Origin: an uncultured Lachnospiraceae bacterium
GTDB lineage: Bacteria; Bacillota; Clostridia; Lachnospirales; Lachnospiraceae
Length of the DNA: 15,428 nucleotides
NCBI GenBank assembly: GCA_910587935.1
Contig: CAJUNP010000052.1
Location: forward strand, 1 to 15,428
Direction: 5' to 3'
Under the pieces are notes generated by a model. That model searched no databases, was not told the DNA's origin, and saw nothing but the letters and a program-made list of their open reading frames with translations. The position numbers and the translations under genes are program-made. Below, one piece after another: positions 14,349 to 15,428 of this stretch (position 1 is its first letter; every line of letters starts with the position of its first letter).

Positions 14349-15030
14349 TTATTTGAAATATGTACACAATCTGTAAACTGTATAGCCGCTATTCAAATAC
14401 TGATATAAAAATTGATAATTTTTTGATGCAGGATCACTAATAATGATATTGTTACCATCATAGCCATATGCAGCAACAAAATGTGTCCCACCCAAATATT
14501 CCATACCTACTAAAACCGGATTGCCACTATCTATCGCACCTTTAATATAATTAGTTGGATTAGATAATGTCAAATTATTTGTAACATAATTATATGTATA
14601 ACTATATTTAGATGCCGCTGTTGCGTATTGAAAAGGGCATGCTGCCGAACCAAGTTTGGCATTCACTTGTTTTGGGTTATCTGTTCCACCATAATATCTT
14701 TGGATCATTGTGAAACTGGTTAAACAACATCCTGCGTTTCCTATTGTTCTTCCACAGGTTTGCATAATTTCATTTTTCCAGGCACTGTCACCTTGCTGGA
14801 GATTTTTAAAGTTACTTAATACTTTCGTTGCACGTTTTTTAGACGCCACTTCACCTATTTTTTCCAAACGCTCTGTTTCCGCCTGCTGACTTTCTTAAAT
14901 TTATACCTATAAGGGAATCTAACTCCATGCATTGAGAATTTTCTTTGTCAATATTTTCTTTAGCTATTACCGGTAATCCACTTATTATAATTAAACAAAT
15001 AATTACTATCATTGTCCGTATCTTTTTCAT
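14349..15030 (-). pseudogene. Secreted C39-like cysteine peptidase, disrupted by a one-base frameshift
   Basis: From ATG 15030 a 59-residue frame encodes a signal peptide (MKKIRTMIVIICLIIISGLP, then VIAKE) and stops at 14851. A second frame carries the mature domain and overlaps it; its first usable start is only TTG 14867. Read just upstream of that TTG, the second frame gives SQQAETERLEKIGEV, which continues the first smoothly if one base is removed from the AAGAAAG run at about 14889-14898. The total length, 682 bases, equals a multiple of three plus one. The peptidase domain has C47 in GNAGCCLTSF, H129 in GGTHFVAAYGYD and D145 in ISDPAS (numbered from the TTG), plus an upstream QQGDSAW Gln-type oxyanion motif. 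This matches C39_2-like papain-fold peptidases. The catalytic part is intact, so the break may be recent, or a sequencing error. Confidence 0.7.
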
Positions 15031-15106
15031 TTAACCACCCCATTCTTTATATTTACAATTAAATATTATATTCAAAACATTTTCCACCTTTGGTTATCAA
15101 TGGAAT

Positions 15107-15117
15107 CCCCTCCCCCC
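15107..15117 (-). other. G-rich stretch in the peptidase leader
   Basis: The minus strand reads GGGGGGAGGGG here, inside otherwise AT-rich DNA and within the predicted 5' leader of the peptidase gene. It lies 6 bases before a TTG that opens a 13-codon frame (15100 to 15059), so it could act as a ribosome site for a short leader peptide. Confidence 0.3.
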
Positions 15118-15146
15118 GATCACTTCAGTACCTCAATTTAAATATT

Positions 15147-15175
15147 ATTATAATTCATTGTATCAATATTGTAAA
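15147..15175 (-). promoter_or_regulatory. Promoter of the C39-like peptidase gene
   Basis: On the minus strand: TTTACA (15175-15170), 17-base spacer, TATAAT (15152-15147). Both boxes and spacing are near ideal for a sigma-A promoter. The predicted leader is about 110 bases. Confidence 0.65.
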
Positions 15176-15341
15176 TATATTATTTTTACTATCTCAAACA
15201 TATATTTAAATTATATAACTTATTATGAGGAAATAAAGTTTAACTTAACCGTCATACGGACAATGAGACACCACTGGGCCACAAGGGGTTATACCATGAG
15301 ATGAGGACATTTATGTTAATAAATTTTTAGATAAAAGGATT
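15176..15341. other. AT-rich intergenic stretch without a recognised gene
   Basis: The left part is strongly AT-rich. From about 15247 composition changes to a GC-richer block with a short plus-strand frame ending at 15315 (...TMRHHWATRGYTMR). I do not recognise it as a protein or an RNA family. No convincing plus-strand promoter was found; the best is TTGTAT-17-TATTTT at 15158-15186, which is weak. Because an intrinsic terminator follows, a short untranslated RNA or the tail of a decayed gene is possible. Confidence 0.3.
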
Positions 15342-15367
15342 AGCCGGTACGACGCACCGGCTTTCTT
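15342..15367 (+). terminator. Rho-independent terminator without an upstream gene
   Basis: AGCCGGT (15342-15348) and ACCGGCT (15356-15362) form a perfect 7-bp GC-rich stem with a 7-base loop, running into TTTCTTT. It is oriented for plus-strand transcription, yet the nearest upstream gene on that strand is more than 1.7 kb away and is already terminated. Confidence 0.75.
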
Positions 15368-15428
15368 TAAATGGGAATTCTGATAAGACACTTTTTATAG
15401 CATTTATTAACTGTTATATCTTATCTTC

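Noticed and set aside
1..15428. CRISPR array, tRNA, rRNA, known riboswitch or complete insertion sequence
   Set aside because: No regularly spaced repeats, cloverleaf, rRNA-like stretch, recognisable aptamer core or transposase was seen on reading both strands; only relics of a conjugative element are present.

Overview
The window looks like a piece of a low-to-moderate GC Gram-positive genome, most likely a motile Clostridia member of the Lachnospiraceae type. The grounds are strong purine-rich ribosome binding sites, sigma-A-like promoters, two chemoreceptors, a 7TMR-DISM histidine kinase, a BspA-type LRR surface protein and lipoprotein/signal-peptide styles typical of that group. No ribosomal, tRNA or CRISPR locus was seen. 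The assignment is an inference from gene style, not from a marker gene.

Layout. (1) 1-740 is a patchwork scar of mobile-element debris: a gene tail, the first ~16 residues of a conjugative relaxase, an inverted internal fragment of an AlbA_2 (Schlafen-like) DNA-binding protein, and a short unknown reading frame. (2) 742-2110 (minus) is a decayed LRR/BspA-like surface protein gene with no start and one frameshift. (3) 2262-6543 is a signalling cassette: an OmpR/PhoB response regulator (+), a large membrane-anchored surface protein (-) and a 7TMR-DISM sensor histidine kinase (+). The surface-protein gene sits between the two regulators, overlapping the first tail-to-tail by 34 bp and starting 44 bp from the second. 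(4) 6668-9266 is a probable two-gene operon: a six-TM chemoreceptor without an extracellular domain, followed 34 bp later by a KASIII-like condensing enzyme that keeps the nucleophilic Cys but lacks the usual His and Asn. (5) 9269-9682 (minus) is a single-domain EamA transporter. (6) 9777-11861 is a dCache-HAMP chemoreceptor behind a near-perfect sigma-A promoter flanked by 9-bp direct repeats. (7) 11974-13611 is a SulP-STAS anion transporter with terminators on both sides. (8) 13699-15030 (minus) holds a lipoprotein of unknown function and a secreted C39-like cysteine peptidase gene broken by a one-base frameshift. (9) 15031-15428 is AT-rich and holds the peptidase promoter and an orphan plus-strand terminator.

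The functional theme is environmental sensing: a two-component system with its own surface protein, and two orphan chemoreceptors without cheA/cheW nearby. The most interesting idea is that the 6-TM receptor and the atypical KASIII enzyme form a signal synthase/receptor pair, similar in layout to CqsA/CqsS-type systems. That is a hypothesis; the sequence shows only gene order, spacing and active-site substitutions.
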